A stretch of 43,638 nt of DNA. Source: Bacteroidia bacterium Ga0077558. Its GTDB lineage: Bacteria > Bacteroidota > Bacteroidia > Chitinophagales > Chitinophagaceae. Where the stretch lies: positions 1 to 43,638 of the forward strand of contig LNFJ01000032.1 in assembly GCA_001464625.1 (NCBI GenBank), in the 5' to 3' direction. Below the pieces are notes generated by a model. The model was not told the origin of the DNA, did not search any database, and was given only the letters and a program-made list of their open reading frames with translations. The first letter of the stretch is position 1; every line of letters begins with the position of its first letter. The position numbers were made by a program, and so were the translations under genes. Of this stretch, positions 1 through 8,810 are shown piece by piece.

Positions 1-252
1 GAATTAATTTCAAACTATCCAAATCCTTTTACAGAATCAACCACCATTAAGTTTACAACAAAAGGCGGCCATACGCTTATACAAATAATTGATATGCTGG
101 GCCGGGTAATTAAAACACCAATCGACAGGGAGTACACACCGGGTACTTACACTATTACGTTTGAAAGCAACGGCTTGCCAACCGGAGTTTATTATGCCCG
201 TTTTCAAAATGGACCTGTTCAACAAGTAAGGCCTATGCTTAAAGTGAGGTAG
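1..252 (+). CDS. C-terminal end of a T9SS-exported protein (type A sorting domain), partial
   Basis: The window opens inside a reading frame (frame 1) that ends at a TAG. The visible 83 residues form a type IX secretion sorting domain: the NYPNPF motif at the start, an 'IIDMLGRVI' strand and a terminal strand of the 'GVYYARF' type, closing with a basic VR. Such domains direct cargo through the outer membrane for surface attachment or release. The rest of the protein lies outside the window, so its activity is unknown. There is no gene overlap; the next gene begins 66 nt downstream with its own promoter-like sequence. Confidence 0.88.
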   Translation, partial: ELISNYPNPFTESTTIKFTTKGGHTLIQIIDMLGRVIKTPIDREYTPGTYTITFESNGLPTGVYYARFQNGPVQQVRPMLKVR

Positions 253-283
253 TGTTTTTTAAATATATATTATTGAAACATGG

Positions 284-312
284 TTGCAGTTTAATAAAAA
301 AGCCTATTTTTA
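284..312 (+). promoter_or_regulatory. Bacteroidota-type promoter for the metal-uptake unit
   Basis: A TTG at 284-286 lies 18 nt before TATTTTTA at 305-312, seven of eight matches to the Bacteroidota -7 element TAnnTTTG. The ATG of the next gene is only 6 nt farther on, so the transcript would have almost no leader. Identified by eye. Confidence 0.45.
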
Positions 313-318
313 CGTTCA

Positions 319-642
319 ATGGTTTTATTAGCCCAATATGGCAAAAAAATAATTGCAACGCTCCTTTTAGGGTTGTTTGCCTTTATTTATGCAGAAAAAA
401 TTATGCATGAGCATAGTTTTAAAGCAGATTCAAAAATTTATACTGCAGGTCAATCTGTAAATGATAACACAGGTTGCACCATTTGCGAATTTCAATTAGC
501 GCCAGATACAGATGTACAAGTTGAAATATTTTCGGGTTTATTTTGTCACTCTTCCTCGATCGATTTAAATTTTCAACAACCTCTATTCTTCAACCATTCA
601 CCATCGCAGCTTTCAGAAAGAGGCCCTCCTGCTCTTATGTAA
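319..642 (+). CDS. Small membrane-anchored or exported protein with a CxxC motif, upstream of a TonB receptor
   Basis: A 107-residue protein with a hydrophobic segment at about residues 10-26, then a His-rich MHEH stretch, a Cys pair CTIC (C53, C56), another Cys at 76 and a C-terminal RGPPALM tail. Small proteins with this combination are recalled from Bacteroidota loci directly upstream of TonB receptors for metals; that is memory, not a search. Its place 129 nt before a ZnuD-like receptor and the potential metal ligands suggest a role in metal sensing, binding or delivery at the membrane. No enzymatic motif is visible. It probably shares a transcript with the two following genes. Confidence 0.7.
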   Translation: MVLLAQYGKKIIATLLLGLFAFIYAEKIMHEHSFKADSKIYTAGQSVNDNTGCTICEFQLAPDTDVQVEIFSGLFCHSSSIDLNFQQPLFFNHSPSQLSERGPPALM

Positions 643-771
643 TTAATTACTAACTACTGGTTGGGTAATTAGCTTTACTTAATATTTTTCAGTCATCTTT
701 TAATTTTTAAATGCATATCAATGTTTTTAAAAACATAGGTTGAATGAATTCATACTTTATTTCTTTTCACG

Positions 772-3129
772 ATGCGATATTTTAAATTCATATTTATTTT
801 TTTCTTTTTGTCAATAGCTACAGATGCTATTTCGCAATGTACACTTCGGTTTACAGGCAAGGTAACAGATGCTGATACGAAAGAACTACTTGAAAGAGCT
901 ACGATTGAGATAAAAGAAATTAATTTAAAAGTAGCCACCGGGAAATCAGGTGAATTTAGAATCGAGGGTCTTTGTCCCGGTCATTATGATATTATTATTA
1001 CACATGTAGGATGTGTGCCTTTAACCACACATATTCATATCAAAGATGATTTTTCACAGGACTATGTATTGGAACATGCATCAGGCCAGTTGTCTGGAGT
1101 AACAGTAGTGGGAGTGGCTCAAAATTCAAAATCGGGTGATGAACTAAAGGGACGGACATTGGAATCTGTTAAAGGATTAACCCTTGGGGAATCGCTTAAG
1201 AAAATAAGCGGAGTAAATGTATTGCAAACCGGTACTAATATTTATAAACCTGTTATTCATGGATTGCACAGCAGCCGTGTACTTATTTTAAACAATGGTA
1301 TCCGTCAGGAAGGGCAGCAGTGGGGCAATGAACATGCTCCTGAAGTTGACCCTTATATTGCTAATCGTATCTCTGTTATAAAAGGTGCTGCTACTATGCG
1401 CTATGGTGGTGATGCAATTGGTGGGGTGATATTAGTAGAACCAAAATTACTAAGAGCTGTTCCGGGCACTGGTGGTGAAATAAATATTGCTGCGTTTAGT
1501 AATAACAGAATGGGTGCAGTTTCTGCCATACTGGAAGGCAACCTTGCAAGAACTCCTGCTTTTAGTTGGCGATTACAAGGAACATTAAAAAGAGGTGGTA
1601 ATGCAAGAACACCAAATTATTGGCTAGCTAATTCAGGATTGAAAGAATATAATTTTTCGGCCACCGCCGGCTGGAGAAAAGCTAAGTGGGGGACTGAATT
1701 ATTCTACAGTCAGTTCAATACCATACTCGGAATATTTTCAGGTTCACATATTGGAAATACTACTGATCTTATAAATGCTATTAATAGCAGCGAACCACCT
1801 GATTATATAAAAAATGTGAGCTTCACTTATAAAATTGACCGGCCTTACCAGGAAGTGCAGCACCATCTTGTAAAATCAAAAACTTATTTTAATACAGGTA
1901 TAATTGGTCGTTTAAATTTTATAAGTTCTTTCCAGTATAATAACCGCAGAGAGTATGATGTAAAAAGATTTCAGTCAAGCGAGGATGTGCCGCAGTTAGA
2001 CCTTTCCATCGCCACGGCTGCATTAGATGTTGTGTGGGATCATTTTACCTGGAAAAACTTTCGGGGAACAATGGGTGTATCGGGTATGTTTCAGGATAAC
2101 AAATACAGCCGCCGTTTATTTATTCCAAACTACCAGTCAATAAATACCGGAGTATTTGTTATTGAAAAATGGGAGCAAAAGAAATGGCTGCTGGAAGCTG
2201 GCCTGCGGTACGACTATAGAAATTTTTTCAACACCACTAATAATTCTGGCAGAATTTATCCTGATAGAAATTATAGCAGTCTATCAGGTAATACGGGAAT
2301 TACATACCGTATAACTGATGGATTTAGTGTAAACGCAATGCTATCTACGGCATGGCGGGCACCGAATGTAAATGAGTTGTATAGTGATGGACTGCATCAC
2401 GGCGCAGCCCGTATCGAAAAGGGAGACAGCAGTTTGGCACCTGAAAGAGCCAACAGCCTGATGACAGGAATAAATTACACTAAAAATAAATGGAGTGTTG
2501 AAATAGGGCTTTATACGAAACGTATCAACGACTTTATTTATCTGGAACCAACTTATCCGCCGCAGCTAACTATTCGTGGGGCTTTTCCTTCATTCCGTTT
2601 TTCACAAACCAATGCAAGATTAAATGGTGCAGATATTTCAATTGGATATGAAATATCTCATCACCTGAAATGGCTGGGAAAGGCTTCTTTACTACGGGCA
2701 TGGGATCGTAGTAATAAGGACTGGCTAATACAAATGCCCTCCGACCGAATTGAAAACGAAATTGAGTATAGCTTCAATAATGGTCTATTCTTTAAAGAAA
2801 GTTATGTGAAGCTAAATGTTCAACATGTGCTTAAACAAAATAGAGTGCCGTCATCTGGTAATATTGAAATTACCAGACCAGATGGTTCCAAGTATTTGGC
2901 TCCTGATTATGCACCACCTCCATCTGCCTATGCGTTATTTGGTATAGAAATGGGATCACAATTATTAATCGGTAAAACGAACCTTAACGTAACACTGGCA
3001 GCCACTAATCTTTTAAATACTGCTTACCGTGATTATATGAATGCCTTCCGGTATTATGCCGATGAGATGGGCAGAAATATTTCACTACGTATTAAAATGC
3101 CCTTTGAATTTCATACAAAAAATAAATAA
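772..3129 (+). CDS. TonB-dependent outer-membrane receptor, ZnuD-like
   Basis: A 785-residue protein with a signal peptide (cleavage probably near residue 22), a carboxypeptidase-regulatory-like beta-sandwich (about 25-105), a plug domain (about 130-235, with the 'GLHSSRVLILNNG' and 'EVDP' region) and a 22-strand-type barrel to the C-terminus. TonB receptors move scarce ligands across the outer membrane using the proton-motive force. The plug resembles ZnuD-type metal receptors, where the peptide after the 'RVLILNNG' strand is followed by an 'HA..VDP' motif, so zinc or another transition metal is the best guess for substrate. No SusD partner follows, which argues against glycan uptake. The lipoprotein gene begins 30 nt downstream. 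The ligand is inference. Confidence 0.9.
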   Translation: MRYFKFIFIFFFLSIATDAISQCTLRFTGKVTDADTKELLERATIEIKEINLKVATGKSGEFRIEGLCPGHYDIIITHVGCVPLTTHIHIKDDFSQDYVLEHASGQLSGVTVVGVAQNSKSGDELKGRTLESVKGLTLGESLKKISGVNVLQTGTNIYKPVIHGLHSSRVLILNNGIRQEGQQWGNEHAPEVDPYIANRISVIKGAATMRYGGDAIGGVILVEPKLLRAVPGTGGEINIAAFSNNRMGAVSAILEGNLARTPAFSWRLQGTLKRGGNARTPNYWLANSGLKEYNFSATAGWRKAKWGTELFYSQFNTILGIFSGSHIGNTTDLINAINSSEPPDYIKNVSFTYKIDRPYQEVQHHLVKSKTYFNTGIIGRLNFISSFQYNNRREYDVKRFQSSEDVPQLDLSIATAALDVVWDHFTWKNFRGTMGVSGMFQDNKYSRRLFIPNYQSINTGVFVIEKWEQKKWLLEAGLRYDYRNFFNTTNNSGRIYPDRNYSSLSGNTGITYRITDGFSVNAMLSTAWRAPNVNELYSDGLHHGAARIEKGDSSLAPERANSLMTGINYTKNKWSVEIGLYTKRINDFIYLEPTYPPQLTIRGAFPSFRFSQTNARLNGADISIGYEISHHLKWLGKASLLRAWDRSNKDWLIQMPSDRIENEIEYSFNNGLFFKESYVKLNVQHVLKQNRVPSSGNIEITRPDGSKYLAPDYAPPPSAYALFGIEMGSQLLIGKTNLNVTLAATNLLNTAYRDYMNAFRYYADEMGRNISLRIKMPFEFHTKNK

Positions 3130-3159
3130 CACTGATTTTTAAACTTTAAATTTTATAGA

Positions 3160-3711
3160 ATGAAAAAAACAATGCTGAAATTTATTCTGCCCTTATTTGC
3201 GGTAACCACCTTAATAACTTCTTGTAAAAAAGATACTGACGAGCCAAATGAAGAAGAGTTGATTACTACGGTAACACTAACTTTTACTGAAGTAGGCGGA
3301 GCAGGAGCCACGTCTACTTTTATTTTCAGAGATTTAGATGGTGATGGCGGAGCAGCTCCAACAGTTTTTAACGACATAGTATTGGCTCCAAGCAAAACGT
3401 ATAACATGTCTATCACATTAACGAACGAGGCTAAATCACCGGCTGAAGATATTACTGCAGAAGTAGGAGCAGAAGCAGGCGATCACCAGTTTTATTTTGC
3501 ACCCACCGGTGCTAATGTAACCATTACTAATTTGAATAATGACAGTGGAGGTTTGCCTTTAGGCCTTACTTCTACGTGGACAACCGGGGCGTTAAGTAAC
3601 GGCACTGTAAAAATTACCCTGAAGCATAAGCCAGGCATAAAAGCAGCAGGAGATCCGGTAACAAAAGGAGACACAGATATTGAATTAAACTGGAATGTAA
3701 GAGTTCAATAA
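3160..3711 (+). CDS. Lipoprotein partner of the TonB receptor
   Basis: A 183-residue protein with a type II signal peptide; the lipobox ends in TSC with the lipid-attachment Cys at residue 22, followed by KKDTDEPNEEE. Acidic residues right after the Cys are typical of surface-exposed Bacteroidota lipoproteins. The mature part looks beta-rich, with many Thr/Val strands and a DLDGDGG loop that could bind a cation. It starts 30 nt after the receptor stop and ends just before a terminator, so it is the last gene of the unit. The function is unknown; it may be an accessory surface protein for the same substrate. Confidence 0.75.
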   Translation: MKKTMLKFILPLFAVTTLITSCKKDTDEPNEEELITTVTLTFTEVGGAGATSTFIFRDLDGDGGAAPTVFNDIVLAPSKTYNMSITLTNEAKSPAEDITAEVGAEAGDHQFYFAPTGANVTITNLNNDSGGLPLGLTSTWTTGALSNGTVKITLKHKPGIKAAGDPVTKGDTDIELNWNVRVQ

Positions 3712-3737
3712 CTCTCATGAGAGAGTAGCTTAGATAA

Positions 3738-3770
3738 AAGCCGGCATATTCTTATGCTGGCTTATTTTTT
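3738..3770 (+). terminator. Intrinsic terminator after the TonB receptor operon
   Basis: Stem arms at 3738-3747 and 3754-3763 (AAGCCGGCAT with ATGCTGGCTT, one G-T pair) with a 6-nt loop, followed by ATTTTTT. The following gene's ATG is only about 17 nt beyond, so its promoter must overlap the terminator. Confidence 0.8.
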
Positions 3771-3787
3771 ATACTATAATTTGCAGT

Positions 3788-4240
3788 ATGGAAATTACTT
3801 TTAATACTCCGGCTTTATTATTTCCCGCTATCAGCCTTTTGCTGTTAGCCTATACCAACCGTTATCTTGCCTTGGCTAGCCTTATCCGCAAACTGCATGA
3901 TGAGTATATGAAAGGGGATAAGAAAACGCATCTCTTGCATCAAATTAAGATTCTGCGCATACGCATTAATATGGTTCGGCAGATGCAGGCATTGGGGGTG
4001 TTTAGTTTTTTATGTTGCGTAGTTACTATGTACAGTGTGTATAAAGAATGGACAGGGTTTACCAGTATTGTTTTTGCAGCAAGTCTGTTGAGCTTACTGG
4101 CATCACTTGTTATTTCTCTTTTAGAGATATCTCAGAGTACAAAAGCACTGGAATGGGAACTGAGTGATATGGAAGAGCTGGAAAAGACAAATTTCTTTAC
4201 TGATTTATGGGGTAGTAAAGGGGAAAAAAAAGATTCGTAG
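3788..4240 (+). CDS. DUF2721 family membrane protein
   Basis: A 150-residue protein matching the DUF2721 pattern: an N-terminal 'TPALLFPAISLLLLAYTNR' helix (about 8-27), a charged cytoplasmic stretch, then two more membrane helices (about 70-92 and 96-117) and an acidic tail. The biochemical role of the family is unknown. Just upstream is a TATAATTTG sequence ending 4 nt before the ATG, close to a Bacteroidota -7 element, so the gene may be transcribed on its own without a leader. The next gene starts 9 nt downstream, so the two are probably co-transcribed. Confidence 0.85.
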   Translation: MEITFNTPALLFPAISLLLLAYTNRYLALASLIRKLHDEYMKGDKKTHLLHQIKILRIRINMVRQMQALGVFSFLCCVVTMYSVYKEWTGFTSIVFAASLLSLLASLVISLLEISQSTKALEWELSDMEELEKTNFFTDLWGSKGEKKDS

Positions 4241-4249
4241 ATTTAAGGC

Positions 4250-4684
4250 ATGAAAGGATTCAAATTTTTACTGGCTTTGATGATCTTAATTGTGGGAGAC
4301 TCCTGTTCAAAAGGGGGTGATGCAGGTGGTGGTAGTGATGATAGTCCACATGTTGTAACGCCAACAGATAATGTAGTTCCAGTATTAGATATTTATACTC
4401 CCGGGCCAAATCAGATTTTTTCTAACGGAAATACAATAAGTATAACCGGAAAAATAAGTGATGACCTCGGGCTTTACAATGGCAGCATTCGCATTACAAA
4501 TGATGCGAATGGGGAATTAGTAAAACAGCAGTTATATGAAATTCACGGGGTGTTGAGTTATAATTATAACATTACACATACTGCTTCAGTTACGGTAGTG
4601 AGTGATTATACAGTGTCCATTACTTTTCAAGACCATGGACTTAATAGTGTTACAAAAACAGTAAAAATAAAAGTGAATCCTTGA
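4250..4684 (+). CDS. DUF4625-like lipoprotein
   Basis: A 144-residue protein with an N-terminal hydrophobic segment ending in a Cys (residue 19) followed by SKGGDAGGGSDDS, a lipoprotein-like start with a flexible Gly/Ser linker, although the residues before the Cys are a weak lipobox. The rest is one Ig-like beta-sandwich with 'ISITGKISDDLGLYNGSI', the pattern of DUF4625 (a Bacteroidota domain of unknown function). It probably sits in the envelope as a binding or structural domain. It follows the DUF2721 gene by 9 nt and converges on the rhodanese gene with 3 nt between the stops. Confidence 0.72.
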   Translation: MKGFKFLLALMILIVGDSCSKGGDAGGGSDDSPHVVTPTDNVVPVLDIYTPGPNQIFSNGNTISITGKISDDLGLYNGSIRITNDANGELVKQQLYEIHGVLSYNYNITHTASVTVVSDYTVSITFQDHGLNSVTKTVKIKVNP

Positions 4685-4687
4685 GTG

Positions 4688-5002
4688 TTATAGAGATTCT
4701 ATAATCTTCAGCACATTTTGCCAGTTGCCTCCATTATAGGCTTCTTTTATTCCTGCTGCTTTTAAATATTGCAGAGCAGTGGCGCTGCGTTCACCGGAGT
4801 TACAACAAACTATTACCGGTAATTTAGAAGCTTTAATTCTTTCAATACTCACTTTAATTCTATCCACCGGAATATTAAATGCGTCCGGAATATGACCTCT
4901 GTCATACTCCTGCGGTGTACGAACATCAACAATGATGGCGCCTTTTTTTAAAGCATTCTTTATTTTTCCAGTGCCCAGTCTTAAAAATGAAAATAGTCCC
5001 AT
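4688..5002 (-). CDS. Rhodanese-like domain protein
   Basis: A single-domain rhodanese of 104 residues. The fold markers are 'IIVDVRTPQEYDRGHIPDAFNIP' split over residues 23-45 and an active loop CCNSGER with nucleophile C67 and R72 (CX4R). No signal peptide is evident, although the first 20 residues are basic and amphipathic. Such proteins transfer sulfane sulfur or act in redox and thiol chemistry; the substrate cannot be read from sequence. The start is 2 nt after the ABC exporter stop, so both are on one mRNA. The link to the transporter is positional only. Confidence 0.88.
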   Translation of the reverse strand: MGLFSFLRLGTGKIKNALKKGAIIVDVRTPQEYDRGHIPDAFNIPVDRIKVSIERIKASKLPVIVCCNSGERSATALQYLKAAGIKEAYNGGNWQNVLKIIESL

Positions 5003-5004
5003 AG

Positions 5005-6855
5005 TTACGCAACTGAAATTTTATTTTTTCTTTCACCGATCTGCTGACGCCACATGGCATAATACAAACCTTTTTCTTCCAGCAGTTTTTCATGATTGCC
5101 CGTTTCTACCACATCACCTTTCTCTAGTACATAAATTCTATCGGCATGCATAATGGTGGAAAGCCTGTGTGCAATTAAAATAGTAACCTGGCTGCCTTGC
5201 AGCGAAATATCACGGATAGTATCCGTAATTTCTTCTTCTGTTAAAGAATCCAGAGCAGAGGTAGCTTCATCAAACAATAATAATTTTGGTTTGCGAAGTA
5301 ATGCTCTTGCAATCGACAGACGCTGTTTTTCTCCGCCGGATAATTTCAACCCCCCTTCACCAATCATTGTTTCAAGCCCTTTTTCGGCTCTTGCCAGTAA
5401 ATTGGAGGCAGATGCTTTTCTTAATACTTCGAGCAATTCTTCTTCTGTTGCTTCAGGATTTACAAAACTTAAATTTTCCCTGATAGTACCTGAGAAAAGT
5501 TGTGTGTCTTGTGTTACAAAACCTATTTGGTTGCGCAATGCATCAAAGTCAATGCTATTTTCATCAATACCATTGTATAAAATTGTTCCTTCTTGCGGAC
5601 GATATAAGCCTACTAATAATTTCATTAGTGTTGTTTTCCCAGATCCTGATGGCCCTACGAAGGCGATAGTTTCACCAGTTTTTACTTTAAAGCTAATATC
5701 ATTAATGGCTTTGTGTGCTGCAGTCTGGTGCTTAAAAGCTACATGGTCAAATTCTAATGTTTGTATTTCTCCCAGGTGCTTAGGATTTATAGCCTGAGGC
5801 TCCGGAGCTTTCTTCATTAAATTTGAAAAATTCTCTAATGAAGCCTGTGCTTCCCGGTAAGTAAGAATAATGTTACCAATTTCCTGCAAAGGTCCAAATA
5901 CAAAGAAGGAGAAAATTTGCATGGTAACAATCTGCCCGGCATCCATCTTACCCTGGTAAATAAACAGCATTAACAGAAAAAGAATTACCTGGCGAAGCGT
6001 ATTAACGAAAGTACCCTGTATAAAACTGATGCTGCGTATTCTCTTTACTTTGGTTAACTCTAAGCCTAAAATTTTAAAAGTATTTTTATTTAGTCTGCTT
6101 ACTTCTTGTTGCGTAAGACCAAGACTTTTTACCAATTCAATATTACGGAGCGATTCGGTTGTGGCACCTGCCAATGCAGTTGTTTGACCAACAATTTTTT
6201 TCTGTATCGTTTTTACTTTTTTGCTGAGCAGGTTTGAAATAATGGTTAGTAAAAATATTCCGCCGAAATAAACCAATGGCAGACTCCAATGGATAGTAGT
6301 GGCATATACTGCAACAAAAACAATCCCAACGATAACCGGGAAAAGGATATTAATGAATGAGGAAACAAATTTTTCGGTATCGATTCTCACTTTTTGTAGA
6401 ATACTTAGTGTTTCACCACTTCGGGCATCTTCAAATTCCTGGTATGGTAGCTTCATGGCATGTTGCAGCCCTTGCGTAAAAATGGTTGCGCCAAACTTTT
6501 GAGTAATGAGGCTTAAAAAATAATCCTGGAAAGCTTTGGCAATCCGGCTAATCATAGCAACAGAAATAGAAGCTATAAGGAGCCAGGCCACTCCATATAT
6601 TGTTTTATTTTTTTCAACTTTACTAATCACACCTGCACTATCCATTTGAACAGTGCTATCTACATATTCTTTTTGGGTAAAAAGGAATTCATTCCAATTT
6701 AAAGGCTCAACTTTTTGATGATAACTTCCCAGGTTTACTAGTTTTCCAAAAATAATGGGGTCAACAAGTGAAAAGCCGATATTAATAGCCGCCAGTAGTA
6801 AAACTAATGCCACGAGCCATTTATAAGGCTTAAGATAACGCAGTAATATCTTCAT
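5005..6855 (-). CDS. ABC exporter half-transporter (membrane and ATPase domains fused)
   Basis: A 616-residue MsbA-type half transporter. Six membrane helices span about residues 15-340, with a longer loop between helices 1 and 2 (residues about 45-85). The ATPase domain has Walker A GPSGSGKT (about 400), signature LSGGEKQR (about 507), Walker B LLLFDEATSALD (about 527) and the switch His in AHRLST (about 562). It should act as a homodimer exporting a lipid, peptide or drug; the substrate is not predictable. The motifs are complete, so it should be active. A rhodanese gene follows 2 nt downstream. A promoter candidate lies 40-70 nt upstream of the ATG. Confidence 0.92.
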   Translation of the reverse strand: MKILLRYLKPYKWLVALVLLLAAINIGFSLVDPIIFGKLVNLGSYHQKVEPLNWNEFLFTQKEYVDSTVQMDSAGVISKVEKNKTIYGVAWLLIASISVAMISRIAKAFQDYFLSLITQKFGATIFTQGLQHAMKLPYQEFEDARSGETLSILQKVRIDTEKFVSSFINILFPVIVGIVFVAVYATTIHWSLPLVYFGGIFLLTIISNLLSKKVKTIQKKIVGQTTALAGATTESLRNIELVKSLGLTQQEVSRLNKNTFKILGLELTKVKRIRSISFIQGTFVNTLRQVILFLLMLFIYQGKMDAGQIVTMQIFSFFVFGPLQEIGNIILTYREAQASLENFSNLMKKAPEPQAINPKHLGEIQTLEFDHVAFKHQTAAHKAINDISFKVKTGETIAFVGPSGSGKTTLMKLLVGLYRPQEGTILYNGIDENSIDFDALRNQIGFVTQDTQLFSGTIRENLSFVNPEATEEELLEVLRKASASNLLARAEKGLETMIGEGGLKLSGGEKQRLSIARALLRKPKLLLFDEATSALDSLTEEEITDTIRDISLQGSQVTILIAHRLSTIMHADRIYVLEKGDVVETGNHEKLLEEKGLYYAMWRQQIGERKNKISVA

Positions 6856-6893
6856 AAAAATTATTGAGAGGGAAATTGAAAGTCTTTAGAGTA

Positions 6894-6925
6894 CAAACAT
6901 CGTACAAGTTCGTAAAAAATGACAA
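6894..6925 (-). promoter_or_regulatory. Candidate promoter for the ABC exporter/rhodanese operon
   Basis: On the minus strand a TTG (complement of 6923-6925) is followed after 21 nt by GATGTTTG (complement of 6894-6901), which matches TAnnTTTG at the core but not at the first base. The predicted start leaves a leader of about 30 nt. Confidence 0.35.
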
Positions 6926-6987
6926 GATTTCAGCTTTCGGGGTAAATTGCAGTTAATTATACAAGGCTCAATTTGAAGAATAAGCAG

Positions 6988-8046
6988 ATGAAAAGGTACA
7001 TGATTGATTTGCATCGCCTGCGGCATAATCCGTACAACGGGTTGTACACTTTTTCTTGCCATCTCGCAGAATACCTTTTATTGAACTGTACTGCTGATGA
7101 GCAACTAACTTATTACTTACCCAAAGATAAGTTTGGTTTATTTGGAGACAAACCAAAATATGTTGCTCATAAGCGTTGGCACAAAATTTTTCAAAGTGGA
7201 ACAGGGGAATATGATCTTTGGCATCTTACAACAGGTATTTCTCAATACCGCCCTTTTAATAAAAAAACCAAAGTTGTTTATACCATTCATGATATGAACT
7301 TTTTGGTAGAAGAAGGAGGAAACTCAAAGTACAATAAGCGATCATTAAAGTTGATGCAGAAAAACGTAAACCAGGCTAGTCACATTATAGGCATTTCAGA
7401 ACATGCACTAAATTTTGCAGCTAAACATCTGGATTTTGGCTCCACCGCCAGTTCTGTCATTTATAATGGTAGTAGTGTGGCAGAGTTCCCCGGATTTGAC
7501 AGACCAGATTATAAACCAGTAAGGCCTTTTTTGTTTTCGTTGGGTCTTGTGCAGCCACGAAAAAACCTGCATGTGCTTCCGGCATTATTGGTAAGCAATG
7601 AATACGAACTGATAATTGCCGGGCTCAATAATTTCGATTATAAAGACAAAGTAATTGAAGAGGCAAAAAGATATGGGGTAGAAGACAGGGTGAAATTTGT
7701 TGGCCCCGTAGATGAGCAAACTAAATATTGGTATTTCAAAAACTGTGAAGCATTTATGTTTCCTTCTTTTGCAGAAGGATTTGGGGTTCCACCATTAGAA
7801 GCCATGCATTTTGGCAAACCTGTTTTTTTATCTCGTTTTATGAGCCTTCCTGAAGTTGGTGGTGATGCTGCCTACTACTTTGATGATTTTGAGCCAGAGA
7901 CCATCCGAAACTGTTTTGAAAAAAGTTTGTACGATTACAAAATAAATAATCGTAGTGACAGTATAAAGCAGCATGCAGCATTGTTTAGCTGGCATACTAC
8001 GGCTAGGAAATACCTGGATGTTTACCGAAAAGTTTTAGCGTCATAA
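6988..8046 (+). CDS. Glycosyltransferase family 4 (GT-B fold)
   Basis: A GT-B enzyme of 352 residues from the ATG at 6988; a TTG at 6973 would add five residues but is less likely. The C-terminal half has the family signature 'EGFGVPPLEAM' (E-x7-E, near residue 260) that binds the nucleotide-sugar phosphate, and 'SLGLVQPRKNL' at the start of the second Rossmann domain. It would transfer a sugar from an activated donor in the cytoplasm to a growing polysaccharide or lipid-linked glycan. It starts a three-gene plus-strand group with a methyltransferase and a GT8-like enzyme, fitting cell-surface glycan assembly. Sugar and acceptor are unknown. Confidence 0.88.
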   Translation: MKRYMIDLHRLRHNPYNGLYTFSCHLAEYLLLNCTADEQLTYYLPKDKFGLFGDKPKYVAHKRWHKIFQSGTGEYDLWHLTTGISQYRPFNKKTKVVYTIHDMNFLVEEGGNSKYNKRSLKLMQKNVNQASHIIGISEHALNFAAKHLDFGSTASSVIYNGSSVAEFPGFDRPDYKPVRPFLFSLGLVQPRKNLHVLPALLVSNEYELIIAGLNNFDYKDKVIEEAKRYGVEDRVKFVGPVDEQTKYWYFKNCEAFMFPSFAEGFGVPPLEAMHFGKPVFLSRFMSLPEVGGDAAYYFDDFEPETIRNCFEKSLYDYKINNRSDSIKQHAALFSWHTTARKYLDVYRKVLAS

Positions 8047-8090
8047 ATTCAATAGTACTGCTTGTATCTATTTAGTATTATTTTTAAGTA

Positions 8091-8810
8091 ATGCAGCAAA
8101 ACGTTCCAAAATCATTTAGACCGGGATTAAATAATGCTTTCTACTTTACGAGATCAGCACTATTTAAAAAAGTAAATCAGTTTGCGCCGGAACTGCTGGG
8201 CAGAGTAATGGACTTTGGTTGTGGCAGTAAGCCTTATCAATCATTGTTTACGAATGCTACAGAATATATAGGAGTAGATTATGCAGGCCAAGGGCATTCT
8301 CATACTAATGAATCGATTGATGTTTTGTATGATGGAAAAACACTTCCTTTTCCTGACGAATATTTTGATGGCATTTTTAGTAGTGAAGTAATGGAGCATG
8401 TTTTTAATATCGAAGAGATTTTAAAAGAGCTGGCAAGGGTGATGAAAAAAGAAGGTAAACTATTGCTCACTTGTCCATTTGTATGGCATGAGCATGAAGT
8501 GCCAGCGGACTATGCCCGATATACACAGTTTGCTTTGAGACATATGTTGGAGAAAAATGGATTTACCGTGTTGGTGGTAGATAAGACGGGAGATTTTTTA
8601 ACCGCCATTCACCAAATGCGGGTCTTGTATTTTAATGAACATTTTATTCCGTCTTTTCCTTTATTGGGGAAATCGAAGTTTTTCAGAACAAATATTCCAC
8701 CATTGATCAATCCGATTCTCAATGGGTGGTTTTCATTTAAAAGTTGGCTCCTGCCTAAGCGAAAGGATTTATATTTAAACAATGTAATACTGGCTAAAAA
8801 GAACGCATAA
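8091..8810 (+). CDS. SAM-dependent methyltransferase (class I)
   Basis: A 239-residue Methyltransf_11-type enzyme. Motif I is MDFGCGSKP (about residues 40-48), the SAM ribose-binding acid follows in 'YIGVDY' and motif IV in 'LPFPDEYFDGIFSSEVMEH', with 'LLLTCPFVWHEHE' after it. The region after the core (about 170-239) is hydrophobic and basic and may dock to membranes or a lipid-linked acceptor. It sits between two glycosyltransferases, so methylation of a sugar or glycan end is the most likely role. Its stop overlaps the next start by one base (TAATG), evidence for translational coupling. Confidence 0.87.
   Translation: MQQNVPKSFRPGLNNAFYFTRSALFKKVNQFAPELLGRVMDFGCGSKPYQSLFTNATEYIGVDYAGQGHSHTNESIDVLYDGKTLPFPDEYFDGIFSSEVMEHVFNIEEILKELARVMKKEGKLLLTCPFVWHEHEVPADYARYTQFALRHMLEKNGFTVLVVDKTGDFLTAIHQMRVLYFNEHFIPSFPLLGKSKFFRTNIPPLINPILNGWFSFKSWLLPKRKDLYLNNVILAKKNA

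Noticed and set aside
644..671. TAATTAC/GTAATTA inverted repeat between the small Cys/His gene and the TonB receptor gene
   Set aside because: Arms are only 7 bp and fully AT-rich except one pair, with no T tract, so it may occur by chance; a role as attenuator or metal-regulator site cannot be supported.
5153..5797. Long open frame (214 codons) on the plus strand inside the ABC exporter gene
   Set aside because: It is antisense to conserved ABC motifs, its translation is low-complexity Ser-rich without any family pattern, and no promoter precedes it.
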